A stretch of DNA of 64,000 nucleotides from Shinisaurus crocodilurus (taxonomy: Eukaryota; Chordata; Lepidosauria; Squamata; Shinisauridae). This document shows, in pieces, positions 43,163 through 54,585 of this stretch (within the stretch, counting starts at the first letter, position 1; the number at the start of each line of letters is the position of its first letter). The notes below the pieces were generated by a model. The model worked only from the letters and a program-made list of their open reading frames with translations. It did no database searches and was not told the DNA's origin. Where the stretch lies: positions 314,492,803 through 314,556,802 of the forward strand of contig CM037876.1 in the NCBI GenBank assembly GCA_021292165.1, in the 5' to 3' direction. A program made the position numbers and the translations under genes.

Positions 43163-43284
43163 GTATGTGGCGTAAGTCGCATGTTTAGCACCCGCTTCAC
43201 TTTGCTCATCAAAATGAATGGGAGCCACTGAGAAGAAAGCTTGTTTCTATCTGCACAGCAACATCCTGGGCTCCAGTTCTAGAG

Positions 43285-43362
43285 CAGCTTTCCCCAGTCT
43301 GGTGCTCTCCAGACGTGCTGGACTGCAACTCCCATAATTCCCAATCAGCATGGCCACAGGGC
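43285..43362. mobile_element. Half foldback MITE
   Basis: CAGCTTTCCCCAGTCTGGTG, then CTGGACTGCAACTCCCATAA and CAGCATGGCC. One arm only; followed by (TATC)n at 43378. Confidence 0.55.
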
Positions 43363-43388
43363 ACGGGACCTTAGGACTATCTATCTAC

Positions 43389-43422
<34 letters not shown>

Positions 43423-43712
43423 GGAGACTACTATTGCACACCTGCTACCTCCTTCCTGAACAGGAGTACACATGATTTGGCCAAAACATTCTTGTGATGG
43501 TGTTCCACCAAGGGGTATGAAGAGTCTGAGGACTCCAGGCTGGCCTAGCTGAGAGGCAACAGTTCAGTGTTGTTGGGGCAGAGGTGCCCCCCATGTAAAC
43601 TCTTTCCAGAATGCTTCCCAAGGTATTAAGGCTTGAGACCCACATGGGGACAGACTGGCCACAGAAATGGGCAGGGGAGCCAAGTTTTTATTCCCCTGAC
43701 AAGTCATACAGA

Positions 43713-43953
43713 GCCAGTGTGGCGTAGTGGTGAGAGTGTTGGACTGAGACTTGGGAGATCCGGGTTCTAGTCCCCGCTCGGCCATGAAACTCACTGGGTG
43801 ACTTTGGGCCAGTCACTGCCTCTCAGCCGAACCTACCTCACAGGGTTGTTGTGAGGATAAAATGGAGAGGAGCAAAAGGACTATGTAAGCTGCCTTGGGT
43901 TCCTTGCAGGAAAAAAGGCGGGTATAAATATAAATAAATAAATACATACATAG
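43713..43953 (+). repeat. Sauria SINE, full length
   Basis: GCCAGTGTGGCGTAGTGGTG, GGTTCTAGTCCCCGCTCGG, TTGGGTTCCTTGCAGG and an (AAATA)n tail. The (GGA)n part is shortened. Confidence 0.92.
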
Positions 43954-43959
43954 CTGAGC

Positions 43960-44890
43960 TACTACCTCTCTGGGGCAGGACAGCAGCCACCCCATGCAAT
44001 ATGAATAGTCCTTCTGCAACAGAACTGAAAGAATGGTGAATTACGTGACAATGCTTCTTTGCTAGGGTTCATGCGAAGCCCAAATTGCAAATCTCCAGAC
44101 AGTGTTCTGAACCAGCTGGATTGATGGTTTCAATTCTGGATCAAATGAGGGTAGGTCTTCTTTCACCTTAGTAAGAGAAGCTCTTCCAACAAATGGTTCT
44201 ATTCAAGTAGGGTCTTGGCATCTCTTTTTCGGCTCTGTAATTGCCGACCGCTGCATTCATAATTCTTCCCTCGGTCTCTGCTCCCAATAAGATTAGAGTG
44301 CTGCATTTATTTTCATTTAAGCCAGTAACATCAATATTTATTAACAATTCATTTAGGATTTTAATGCATCAAGCATTTTGAATGTTATGGCCACAATTTG
44401 TATTTATTACTTTGGCTGGGGAAACTTAAAGCTGACTGCTTTTTGCAAAATGAGTAGCAGTGGCTGGCGGCAATGAAATTCACAGGTGGACCAGTCATTG
44501 TAGGGCTTCCTAGGTCAGAAACAGCACCTTGAATTGTCCCCACAAGGGAATAGGGAGACAGAGCAAAAGATAGAACACAAGTATAGTGTGTGATGTTCAC
44601 AAGGCCCATGTGCAGTTTTTGAGCGACAGTTTCCCCCGGGTCTAGTGCTAAAATAGAAAAAAATATCCTTTGAAAACACACACACCCAGTTTTTGGTAAT
44701 TCAAGCAAGTTTTTCTTATTTCTCCTCACCTCCTCTAATTGTTCTGTGTTTGCATTTTGCCTTGTATTGACGTTTGCACTGTTGAGTTGCCACCAAAATC
44801 TTGGCTCGAAGTGAAATTAATTCAAAGTCAGGCTTGGCATTCCTCATCAGGTGAAATGTTTGTGGAATTTTGAGCAAAACTGAAAGAGTT
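43960..44890. other. Unassigned; possible conserved block 44230-44390
   Basis: No repeats recognised. 44230-44390 has TTCATTTAAGCCAGTAAC and TATTTATTAACAATTCATTT words and no coding frame. Confidence 0.25.
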
Positions 44891-44895
44891 TAGAT

Positions 44896-45018
44896 CAGTC
44901 TCTCCAAACCAGGTGTCCTCCAGATGTTTTGGACTACAACTCAAATCAACCCCAGCCAGCATGGACAATGGCCAGTGAGGATGAGAGTTGTAGTCCAAGA
45001 CATCTGGAGGGCACCAGG
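44896..45018. mobile_element. Foldback MITE, diverged
   Basis: CAGTCTCTCCAAACCAGGTG, TTGGACTACAACTC on the left; GAGAGTTGTAGTCCAAGACA, CTGGAGGGCACCAGG on the right. Same type as 47737-47857. Confidence 0.75.
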
Positions 45019-45019
45019 A

Positions 45020-45215
45020 GCTATGCCGAATCAGAGCAAAGGCCTGTCGAGTACAGCCTTCTGGTCGCACAGATTCCCCAATGGGAAGCCCACAGGCAGG
45101 ACAGGGGTGCAACAGCACCCTCCCACCCATGTTCCCCAGCAACTGGAGCACATAGTTTAACTCTGCGCTGTGTGAAGAAGTCCTTCCTTTTATCTGTCCG
45201 GAATCTCCACCAGTC
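45020..45215 (-). repeat. Old CR1-like 3' fragment
   Basis: Antisense. AGCACCCTCCCACCCATGTT and CCCAGCAACTGG, then TGAAGAAGTCCTTCCTTTTA, which inverts to the KDFF-type C-terminal coding region of the old CR1. Confidence 0.65.
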
Positions 45216-45460
45216 AGCTTCATAGGATGACCCCGTTGGGTTCTGGTGTTAGGCAGGCATTATATTTTGTACACCTCTATGACATGTCTCCCCTCACTCA
45301 CCTTTTAGTGACTCACTCACTACACAGTCCCGGATGCATGACAGTTCGGCCATAAGCACTCGGGCAGCACCGTGGGGAGGGAGTCGAGTCGATGCTAAGG
45401 AACAAATCAGATTCCTGAAAGATCTTCCCCTTCTCCCAAGGTGAGGGCGAGGGAACGCCT

Positions 45461-45928
45461 ATGGACACCAGTTGCTGGGGAACATGGGTAGGAGGGTGCT
45501 GTTGCTCTCATGCTTCCTACATGGTTTGGGTCCAGGCTACCTACGGGATCACCTTCTCCCATACAATCCACCCCGCACACTCAGGTCCTCTGGGAAGAAT
45601 TTACTTCAGTCAGCCAAAACTAGGCTGACGGGTACTACCCAGAGGACCTTTTCTCCTGCTGCTCCCAGATTATGGAATGGCCTGCCGGAGGAGATTCGTC
45701 AGCTCACCAGTCTTTTGGAATTTAAAAAAGCCATAAAGACTGATCTCTTCCGGCAGGCCTATCCGGCGGAATTTTAGGTTGCCCTTTAAGATGTTTTTAC
45801 GATGTTTTAATGATGTTTTTTATGATGTTTTTAATATGTTTTAAGATGTTTTAATAGTATGTATTGTGTATTTTATATTTTTGTTGTTCCCTGCCTCGAT
45901 CTAGACGGAGAGGCGGGTAAGAAATAAA

Positions 45929-45977
<49 letters not shown>

Positions 45978-46086
45978 TCCTGCTTGTGGAATCCCATGGG
46001 CAGCTGCTTGGCCAGTGTGTGAACAGAATGCTGAAATGGATGGACCCTTGGTCTGATCCAGCATCAGGGCTCTTCTTATGTTCTTA
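45461..46086 (+). repeat. Old CR1-like tail split by an L2-like LINE
   Basis: 45466-45510 (GTTGCTGGGGAACATGGGTA) and 45977-46086 (TCCTGCTTGTGGAATCCC, GAACAGAATGCTGAAATGGA, CTCTTCTTATGTTCTTATG) are the two halves. Confidence 0.7.
45520..45976 (+). pseudogene. L2-like LINE 3' end with (ATT)n tail
   Basis: The frame to 45777 has QRTFSPAAPRLWNGLPEEIR and EFKKAIKTDLFRQAYPAEF, a stop, then ATGTTTT-rich 3' sequence, GATCTAGACGGAGAGGCGGG and (ATT)n at 45936-45976. TCCTAC before and TCCTGC after may be a decayed target duplication. Confidence 0.8.
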
Positions 46087-46466
46087 TGAAAGGCAATGGG
46101 TGAGCAAAGTTGGTTTAGTTAGAAGCTGCCATCTCACGATGCTCCTGGTAGCTTGATGTGATGGCTCCCAACGGCTCCACTTGCTCCTCGCCTAAGTTGC
46201 CTTCCCCGACGGTGCATGAGAACGGGTGGTGGGCGTCTGTGCCGGGGGATGCGTGCCAGCATGGCCCTGCCCACTTTGGGCCGTGGTTCCGCCCACTGCA
46301 GGCATGCGCCCCACCCCTGACATCCTTGCCCTGGGCCAATTCAAAAGGTTTCCCAGTTCTGCCTTGCAGCAATAAACTGCCTGGGCCAATTTTGGACCTG
46401 GAGGGGGCCTTCGCTTTTTCTACTCATCTCTAAATGGAATTTGTATAAGAGACAGGAAAGAAACAA

Positions 46467-46498
46467 AGAACACCCACCACCACCACCACCACCACCAG
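46467..46498. repeat. (CAC)n microsatellite
   Basis: About ten CAC units. Open frames across it encode only polyglycine-type runs and are not genes. Confidence 0.9.
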
Positions 46499-46661
46499 CA
46501 TGACATACATCTGAATTCATCTTAAAGAACTGAGTGAGCCAATTCATGCTGGATGCCAAAAGCAGAACTTGAATGCAATGTTTTCTTCCATTTTTCTGGT
46601 GGGCATCAGTTATAGAAGGGTTGGGCCACTGTTGGGCTGTTGTTTGGCATCCCCCTCCAGA

Positions 46662-47163
46662 CAGGGTGGCTATTTATCAATCGGCCAAAAAAGGAGGACA
46701 AAAGAGGACACTGATGGGATTGCGCATACAATCTGCACCTGCTAATTTATATGTATAGAATGCAAATTTAGAAACAGTAACTATAATTTGAATAGAAATA
46801 CAGCAAGTCTCACCACAGCGAGGAGGAAGACCGTGAGCAGGCGACCACCTGCGTGCCTGCCTGTTCCGTCGGCTGCCCAGGTGCTGACTGCGGACGGGGC
46901 AACCATTCTTACGGGTTCTTTGCCTTGGGACTGGATTTGGACTGGACAGCCCTTCAAATAGAGCAGGGCTCTCCAACCGTGGGTCGCCAGGTGTTGCTGG
47001 CCTACAGCTCCCAGCATACCCAGTCAGCATGGCTAATGGCAAGGGATTCTGGGAGCTGTAGGCCAGCAACACCTGGCGACCCAAGGTTGGAGAGCCCTGA
47101 AATAGAGGATGCCTGGAAAGTGAGGACTGTCTCCTGTGCAAGAGGCCACACGGCTACCCTACC
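46662..47163. mobile_element. DNA-transposon relic hosting a foldback MITE
   Basis: Starts CAGGGTGGCTATTTATCAAT, contains AAAAAAGGAGGACAAAAGAG, and ends AAGAGGCCACACGGCTACCCT. The ends are imperfect inverted repeats. A related sequence lies at about 51370-52120. No duplication flanking the ends was found. The MITE at 46964 sits inside. Confidence 0.5.
46964..47099. mobile_element. Foldback MITE with 8-bp target duplication
   Basis: CAGGGCTCTCCAACCGTGGG and CCAAGGTTGGAGAGCCCTG are inverted ends, flanked by AAATAGAG at 46956-46963 and 47100-47107. The arms carry CTACAGCTCCCAGCATACCC / TTCTGGGAGCTGTAGGCC. The perfect 8-bp duplication places this foldback type in the hAT superfamily. Confidence 0.92.
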
Positions 47164-47736
47164 TCCAAAGTGAAAGTTTATTAAGCAGTGTGTCAGAATT
47201 CCTTTCCCCTATTTTAAGCCATGCTGTCAGTGACATTTCCTCTAGGTCGAGGTGATCTGTAGGCTGCAAAGTGAATATTTGCAAGTGCCAGGCTGCACGC
47301 TGCGGGCAAGCAGCCTTAAATATTTCTGACCGTGTTTCGTTCCAGTGAATTAGTGGGGCTGTAGATAGGATCTGAGCCATGTTTCACTGGGATAAAGGTC
47401 CCCCCCCCTTTTTTTTCCTGCTTTAAAAACTCCTTTGCCCGGCCAATATCTTTCGACTGTGATGGGGAAGGTCACTGACTATCCTTTACGTTCATAAAAC
47501 ATAGTGTGGGCAAAATGACAACCGGAGAGGACGACACTCGCATCCCGTGCTACGGCTGGCGTAACTATTGAGCGTAATGTAAGGCTCGTTCCCCCGTAAG
47601 TGCAGCGTACTCATAAATCACGTCTGCTTCCTTGTCAGATCGGCTTTTGGCGCTCCAAAGGGAAATGCCTGCGTTTTGTCCTACGTGTGCTACTGGGAGG
47701 GGCAGCATCCTCCTTCCCCACAGAAAGGATTTAGAC

Positions 47737-47857
47737 CAGTCTCTCCTAACCCGGTGCCCTCCAGGCCTTTTGGACTACAACTCCCATCACTCCCGAGCGG
47801 ACTGGCTGGGGCTGGTGAGAGTTGTAGTCCAAGACATCTCCAGGGCACCAGGTTGGG
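47737..47857. mobile_element. Foldback MITE, diverged
   Basis: CAGTCTCTCCTAACCCGGTG with GGACTACAACTCCCATCACT mirrors GAGAGTTGTAGTCCAAGACA and GGGCACCAGGTTGGG. It lies 30 bp from the next foldback element. Confidence 0.75.
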
Positions 47858-47888
47858 CCAAGGCTGCTTGACACAATAGCGTTTAAGG

Positions 47889-48023
47889 CAGTGTTCTCCA
47901 ACCTTGGGTCCCCAGATGTTTTTGGCCTACAACTCCCAGCATGCCCCAGCCAGCTACGCTGGCTGGGGCGTGCTGGGAGTTGTAGGCCAAAAACATCTGG
48001 GGACCCAAGGTTGGAGAACACTG
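47889..48023. mobile_element. Foldback MITE (CAGTGTTCTCC family), intact
   Basis: Both ends are intact (CAGTGTTCTCCAACC, GGTTGGAGAACACTG), with nearly perfect arms around AGCTACGCTGGC. Each arm has the ZNF143-like CTACAACTCCCAGCATGCCC. The flanks GTTTAAGG and CTCTAGAG do not match, so no target duplication is seen. Confidence 0.92.
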
Positions 48024-48035
48024 CTCTAGAGCCAT

Positions 48036-48165
48036 CAGGACTAGTAGCCGTTGATAGCCTTATCATCCACGAATTTGTCTAATCCCCTTTAAAAGACATC
48101 ACAGTCGATGGCCATCACTGCATCTTGTGGTAGCAAATTCCACAGCTTAATTATGCATTCTTAAA
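48036..48165 (-). repeat. Old CR1-like fragment
   Basis: Antisense. CACGAATTTGTCTAATCCCC, TTTAAAAGACATCACAGTCG and GCAAATTCCACAGCTTAATT invert to the conserved C-terminal region seen at 35820-35910. Confidence 0.7.
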
Positions 48166-48295
48166 TTTAAAAAAAAGTGCCGTCACTACCTAAGCCAATG
48201 AGCATCAGAGCTGGACCCTGTGAAAGCAGACATCTCTCCCTCTCATCTCCTCTTATGCTCTTGAAAGCTGAGGAAAAGAGACATCTCTGTGTTGA

Positions 48296-48360
48296 GTATT
48301 TATTTATTTATTTATTAATTTTCTATACTGCCCAATAGCTGGATCTCTCTGGGCGGGACT
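48296..48360 (-). repeat. L2-like LINE 3' end
   Basis: (TATT)n then TTTCTATACTGCCCAATAGC and TCTCTCTGGGC, the inverted LINE end block. Confidence 0.65.
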
Positions 48361-50391
48361 CCATAGGGTGGCGTCAAACAGAACAGACGGCCCTCATCAA
48401 AGCATGCGTCACTTCGCGGGCATGGCTCCTAACACAGGCCTGCAGCAGGGGTTTCCCTAGGGCAAAAGAAGCGCAGGCAGGGGATCTGGAAGCTCAGCTC
48501 TACGTCAGGGGACATCACACAGACACAGTTAATGCGCCGTGCCTAGAACGCAGCACGATCTCAAGGGATCAAGTTCCACAGCCAGAGCTTCACTGCAGCA
48601 GAGCGACTTCATGATGCACGGTGGGATTCTTTAACTTAGGGATGTTGCCCTTGGCGTAGGTTCATGTGGCCTGCCAGAGATGAAACTACTCTGCAAGCTA
48701 CTATGCAAACTACAATGTTTGCAACATTGCAGCGAGTGCAGTGTTGCAAACCCGACCCACTTTTGGCTCTGCCCAGTGCTGGCTGTGACACCGCCCATCC
48801 TTGGCATGCAGCCCCTGACAGATTACTGGTGGGGCCCTCAATGGAAAGAGGTTCCCCATCCCTGCCGTAAATAATTGCTCAGTCACTCCCAACTGGTGAT
48901 CCGAATCAGCCTCCGGCTCTAACCAGAACTCCTCAGCCGACACGGAAGAGAATGCTCGAGTCTCTATTGTCTGTATTTTCTATTTTTTAGGCCATGAAAT
49001 GAAACGAAGAGCTTGGAAAAGAATGGATGTTGCACCAAGTGATCAACGCAGAGCTCCCTTCCTTGTTTACAGTCATCTGGCTGTACTTTTAAAACTCACG
49101 GGCATTTCATTTGTTGGGTAATGGAGAAGACTGTTTTCCAGGCTTAATGCACGTCTTGAGGTGTCACAAAGAAAAATGGCCTGGGCGATTCGCACGGTGC
49201 ATAATGATGCTCCCATTTTAATGCTCCATAACTACATAAAAGAGAAGCCAGGGGAAGATATTTAAGATGTAACGTTACGGACAGCCTCATTTAATTCATC
49301 TCTTTCTATCTCCGTGCCTTGGATTGTGTTGTGGCCACCAATTCTTGCACAATGATGAGATTCGTAGTGGGGGAAGGGAGGGCTCAGAGCAATGGATCTC
49401 TGGTGGAAAATGCTGCTGCAGAAATACAAAATAATATTTTCATAATTATGGTGCCTCGGGAGCTTCTGACAGCTGCCGTTTTATCTTTGTCTCGTCTGTT
49501 ATGGAGTGGAATGAAAAAGGTTTTGCTGGCACTGGGTGAAGCCATGGTCATTACCTTACTGCTGTAAGGTTGGTTCTGCTGCATATATATTTTTTTGGAA
49601 CAAGGTGTGATGATGTAGAGATGAAAATAACACCCCCCCCCAAAAAAAACCCCCATCCAGCCAGCTGTTGCATTCTGATGGAAGTAGTTTCTTTCCCTCG
49701 GATTTAGCATAGGATGTTCATGGTTTCTCCACAGGTTTGTAGAATGGGTACCCTGATGGGATATCATTTGATGGAAGAGACTCATTATTGTGTCTTCCCA
49801 AGAGAACTGGCCAGGGGCCAGTGACATGTGCGGGGACGCAGTGATTACGAGCAGATGGACACTCTTAATGGAACATGTTGGTCACAAAGTGCAAGAAGGA
49901 CTCCGAACCTCCAACTCAATTTGGCCGGCTTCTGTGGTTCTCTGTAGTTTCATTCCCGTGGAGGGGTTTCCGTACAAGAGGTGGGTGTCTAGTTTCATCT
50001 GATGGGAGGTCAGTGGCAAAAAATGGCCAAAGCAAAACAAAACCACATTTTCAGAATTATGATACCTCAGGAAAGTTAGACAAAGTTGAAGGGGCTGTTC
50101 CAAGAAGGGTCAAAATTCTGTGTCAAACTTCCACCACAGTGGAAGTAGCATGAAAAGGCTTAGTACAAAGAGTTCTGGGAGTCCAACCAAAGGTCAGCTA
50201 GAAGGGGTCTGTGCGACGACACGGTCCCTTACACTTTAGGACCAGGCGCATAAACCCTTCTCAGGCTAAGCATCAGCACTTAAAAACCTGAGTGGAGGGT
50301 CAAATGAAACCTTTCCTCTACTAATGAGGGAAAAGATTAATGCTGGTTATTAAGGATCTATTTTAAAATGCATGATGCTGTGGGTACAAAG
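48361..50391. other. Mostly unique DNA
   Basis: 48607-48866 looks like an eroded hAT-type element with right end GGTTCCCCATCCCTGCC. 49080-49580 is repeat-free with regulatory-like composition. (GT)n lies at 50392-50408. No exon recognised. Confidence 0.25.
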
Positions 50392-50711
50392 GTGTGTGTG
50401 TGTGTGTAGATTTAAAAGTAAAGCAGGTTCATAACACCAAGCTGACACGTAGGATTTGGGTAGCAAACAAAATAAAAATAAGTTTATTTTAATTCTCAAA
50501 ATCTTAGTTCCAGAAAATAACTTAAAACCTGCCTACCCCAAACACTTTATAATTAACCTAAGTCCCTATAATTCTAAATACTTTCACTCCTCATACAAGC
50601 ACGGATTTCTCTTAAAACTCATGAGTCCTGACAAGACACAAATAACCCACCTAACCTAACTCCCAAACTCTCTAACACTCCCAGCAACATACTACAACCA
50701 ACACTCTACTT

Positions 50712-50846
50712 CAGTGTTCTCCAACCTTGGGTCCCCAGATGTTTTTGGCCTACAACTCCCAGCATGCCCCAGCCAGCATAGCTGGCTGGGGCATGCTGGG
50801 AGTTGTAGGCCAAAAGCATCTGGGGACCCAAGGTTGGAGAACACTG
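50712..50846. mobile_element. Foldback MITE (CAGTGTTCTCC family), intact
   Basis: CAGTGTTCTCCAACC to GGTTGGAGAACACTG, with almost perfect 65-bp arms meeting at AGCATAGCTGG. Paired ZNF143-like motifs. The flanks CTCTACTT and GCTTATTC are not duplicated. Confidence 0.92.
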
Positions 50847-51369
50847 GCTTATTCCATTTGTACAAATGCGCATACATTTGCTTATTATGACAAACTCGTC
50901 TTGAGTTTTGCTAGGCATGGGCAGCCGGCAGGAGTAAAGAAGGATGCACAGCTTACACCTGTCCGATCCTGTCCTTGCAGCCTATGTTTTTATGCTGCTC
51001 AGATACCCTCATTCTGATGTATCACGTGACACACCTGTGTATCGACCACGTGGAGCCTCTTCCGGTTTACAGGGCAGAGGCCACCACCGGCCAGGCCCTG
51101 AAGGAGGAGAGCAAAGGGGTTTAGAAAGCGCACCGAGGCAGGGGTCGGGAGGAAGGAGAAGCTCCTTCCCGGCACTCCGCCTGAACAGGGCATGCCGACA
51201 CGAGTAGCAGGAAAGGACCATGCGGGCTGGCCCCACTCCCCACATCCCAGTGGGCACCACCTCCTCAGTTCCTGGCCCCTACCACGTTGCGTGGCAGAGG
51301 GGTTCTAACTTCTACTTGCTTGGGCTAGGCTGGCTGCTTGTGAGTCACCCAAAAAAAGAAGAACTGCAT

Positions 51370-52122
51370 CGCCAAAAAGAAAGAAAGAAAAAAAGAGGAC
51401 AAAGGAGGACACGGTTTTGCATGAAATTTGCATATGCTAATTTATATGTAACGATGCAAAGTTAGCAATAATTATTATGATTTAAATAGAAATACAGCCC
51501 ATCTCATCTCAGTGTGGAAGGACGTGTGTGTAGCTCAGCCTGCCGACCAGGTGCTGTTCGTGGGCGACTTCAAGGCCCTTTCACTCTTCCTTCGGATGTT
51601 TTTTTTTTGTTTTTTTAAATCCTTAAAAAAAAGACTAAAAAAATCTCTATATTGGACAGACCTTTCTTTCTTTCTTTCTTTTTTTCCCCCCAGTTTTCTT
51701 TATGGTTGTCCAATTTTTTCTATACAAAACAAACACATAATATCAAACATATAACAATTAACAAAACAAAATAGACCTCCGATTTTCTTCTACAGCAAAT
51801 ACAGGTAACAATAATTTTTCTTACTCGATAATCCAAATGAGAAATCTCTTTCTTCCCATTGTCCCAGATTCACTTATTATTCCATAAATCCACAAACAAA
51901 CAAATCATTATTTTCCAGTCTCTGCAAAAAGTCAATTAGAGGTTTCCACTCAATAATAAACACAGATGTTGTCCTTTCTCTAATTAGTGATGTAAGTTTG
52001 GCCATCTCTGCCAGCTCCTATATTGGACAGACCTTTCAACGGTGGATGCCTTCAAAACAGAGGGCAGTCCTCCGGCACTCCTTCTGCAGAAGAGGACACG
52101 CGGCCACTCTTGCTTTTGCTCG
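51370..52122. mobile_element. DNA-transposon relic, related to 46662-47163
   Basis: AAAGAGGACAAAGGAGGACA, GCTAATTTATATGTAACGAT and GAAATACAGCCCATCTCATC parallel the other copy, with GAAGAGGACACGCGGCCACT at the right end. An L1-type insertion splits it at 51667-52017. Confidence 0.5.
51667..52017 (-). mobile_element. L1-type retrotransposon fragment with 20-bp target duplication
   Basis: Begins with a (TTTC)n/T run, the inverted poly(A)-like tail. It is flanked by CTATATTGGACAGACCTTTC at 51647-51666 and again at 52018-52037, a perfect 20-bp duplication typical of L1 target-primed insertion. The 351-bp body has no coding motif. Assignment to L1 rests on the duplication length and the tail. Confidence 0.8.
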
Positions 52123-53000
52123 GATGTGAGTAGGGCTCCCTGCAGGATCACCGTCCCCGAGAGAGCAGCAGAACTCCTCTTCAGGTGTTGCTACTCAACA
52201 CTGCAAGGTTGGGCGCCGAGGGGCGCCGGGCCGGCGTGCACTGAGATGTAGGGGTTGATGCCGGAACTCATGGCCCTGCACCCCACACAGGCATGTGTGT
52301 GCCCTGTTCAGGCTGAGCACCTGAACTGGGCGAGACTCAGTGGGCGAATCCACAACCCCTGGGAGAGTTGAGGGCTCTGGGCCTTCTTCAGCCAGGGCCC
52401 TCATGGATCCGAGGTTGAGACTGAACCTAGCAAGCTATTGGGGTCTGGGGGTGCTCAGGTTTCGGAGCCCTCATCAGGCACGGAAGGGTACCTCAGAGGT
52501 GTGCCGTGCCAGCACCCGTCATTCGCAGGCAGTATGAGGCCAATGGATTGACCAGGCCTGCCTGGCATGAATGACCAGAGCCTGGCCTTCTGTCCAACGG
52601 CGAAGCTCCTAGAGTTCAGGACCTTGGCTTGGAAAACACAGTTGCTGGATGCGGAAATGGTGCATACTGCCTCTGAACTTTGAAGTTCCACATAGCCATC
52701 CTGGCTAGTAGGCTGATCCTCCTCCATGAGGTTGCCTAATCCCCTCAAATTCCACCAGCTGGCCTGGTTTGGATCCTCACCACCAGCATCGTCACCACCA
52801 CCACCACCACCATCGTCACCAGCTGGCCTGGTTTGGATCCTCACCAGCACACACACCACCTTTAAAAATACAATATTTAAAATCAGTTTATGCGTATGGC
52901 GCCTCTTTCACGAACTTAATATATAACTCTCTCAGACACTGTGCTTCCATTGCATCCGACCTGCCTCCTCCATCCCAAAACACACACAAACACAAAAAAT
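52123..53000. other. Unassigned with local tandem duplication
   Basis: CCAGCTGGCCTGGTTTGGAT followed by CCTCACCA occurs twice (about 52757 and 52820), separated by a (CAC)n-like tract. Otherwise no repeat or exon recognised. Confidence 0.35.
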
Positions 53001-54295
53001 AAACACACACAATCTCTTTTGCCAGTGGCGCAAGGAAGCTCAGCGTAAGCCATTGCTTTGCTCAGGAAAGTCTTTCAGGCACCAGAACGGGAGCAGCAGA
53101 GCAGATGGCTTGCGAACAACCTCATGAAAATACTGAGGGAGGAAATTCATTAGCTGCAAAGAAATCCGCGCTTGTCCATTACAGCTGTTGTGGGGTGTGC
53201 GTGGGGCTTTAATGGCTTCATACAGCTGCATTTTCCAAACAGAACTATAATGAGGCGTTATTTAATCCCTCCTGTAGAAGTAGGCTGTCCTTGCAACCGC
53301 AAGCTGTTAATACTGTTCGTTACTATGGTTAATTGCAGGTTTCTTCAGTGGCCTGTTTGGGCAGGTATTAAAAGGGAGAAAATAGAGTGTAGGAGGTCTT
53401 GAAAGTCAGGTTTCGGCAAAGGTGGCCTTACCATAATGCAACAGAGTGGATTTCAGGTGCCATTAAGGAGAGCAAAATAAAAGACAGCTTTGATGATGGA
53501 CTGTGCCCCGTCTTAAGGAATCAGATGGATTTTCCTCTTCAGACACCAAAAAGGTTGGAGTCTTAAAAACCAACTAAGGGCACTTCACAAGCAGGTCATT
53601 TTGCCCCTCTGAGCAGATGTACTGTGCAAAGCTAAGAGCTCCCAAAATAACACTTGCGCGATGCGGTTCTAGCAGGGCTGTGCTTCACAGGTTGCACACT
53701 GCTTCATGAGTGCCCTCCCCCATTGATTGTTGCCCCCAAGGGGGACTGGCCTTGGCATGGAATAGGCAACAGGTGGGGCCAGCGTGGGGGGGCATCTTTG
53801 GAGGAAATGGTGACTTGGCCCCTTTTTTCTCCCTTCCTTTTCTGCTTTTGTTAACTGTATTCCTTCTTTGCAGCTACTCTGGTTGTGGGCGATGGATGAA
53901 TGCAGGCTACCATTATGACATGCTGCTGGGTCTGGAGAATGGTCAGGGAGCCCCTGAAGCAAAGCAGGCATGGACCTGGCTCCGTCCTTGATGGGAGAAC
54001 TGTTGGTGTTGAATGAACACCAAGGAGCTTCACATAAGGAGGAGGAGGAGGAGGAGGAGGAGGAGGAGGAGGAGGAGGAGGAGGAGGAAGAGCGCTATGC
54101 AAGTGCAACACGCAAACTGGGAAGGCTTGCAACAATGATGTGCAGGAATCCCTCACAGGTGCAGGATGGGATACCCTGCATTGTATAATTCATTGAGGGA
54201 AGTGGGTGCCCCAAGATGTGGCATTGCCCACTCGCTGAGATGGCTTTGAAATGGGAGAAGATCATTCCTGCAGAAGCAGAGAGGTCCATCCAGGG
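53001..54295. other. Unassigned; (GGA)n at 54042-54087
   Basis: No exon recognised. The (GGA)n tract yields polyglutamate or polyproline frames that are not genes. Confidence 0.3.
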
Positions 54296-54299
54296 CTAT

Positions 54300-54482
54300 T
54301 AGGCATGATGGTGATATGGAACCGCCATGCTCAGAGGCAGTGTGCTGGGGTGAACAATGGCATCCCTGCTCTGTGAGTGGGCTTCCCAGAGGCATCTGGC
54401 CGGCCATGGTTGGCCACAGGGCACTCAACTGGACGGACGTCTGGTCTGACCCAGCCACAGGGCTCTTCTCATTGTCTTCTGA
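54300..54482 (+). repeat. Old CR1-like 3' end
   Basis: GCTCAGAGGCAGTGTGCTGG, GTGGGCTTCCCAGAGGCA, GGTCTGACCCAGCCACAGGG and CTCTTCTCATTGTCTTCTG follow the old CR1 terminus seen at 55950-56120. Confidence 0.65.
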
Positions 54483-54585
54483 TAAGGTGGTTCCTGGCTC
54501 CATCTGTGATGATGGTGGTGACTATGATTATCTACCGGAAAAAAGGAGAGAACTAGGTTCTCAGGATGCAAAAATCTTTATTAAA

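Noticed and set aside
54042..54087. Polyglutamate/polyproline coding frames
   Set aside because: Translation of a (GGA)n microsatellite. The same applies to (ATC)n at 2150, (AAT)n at 34590 and (CAC)n at 46467.
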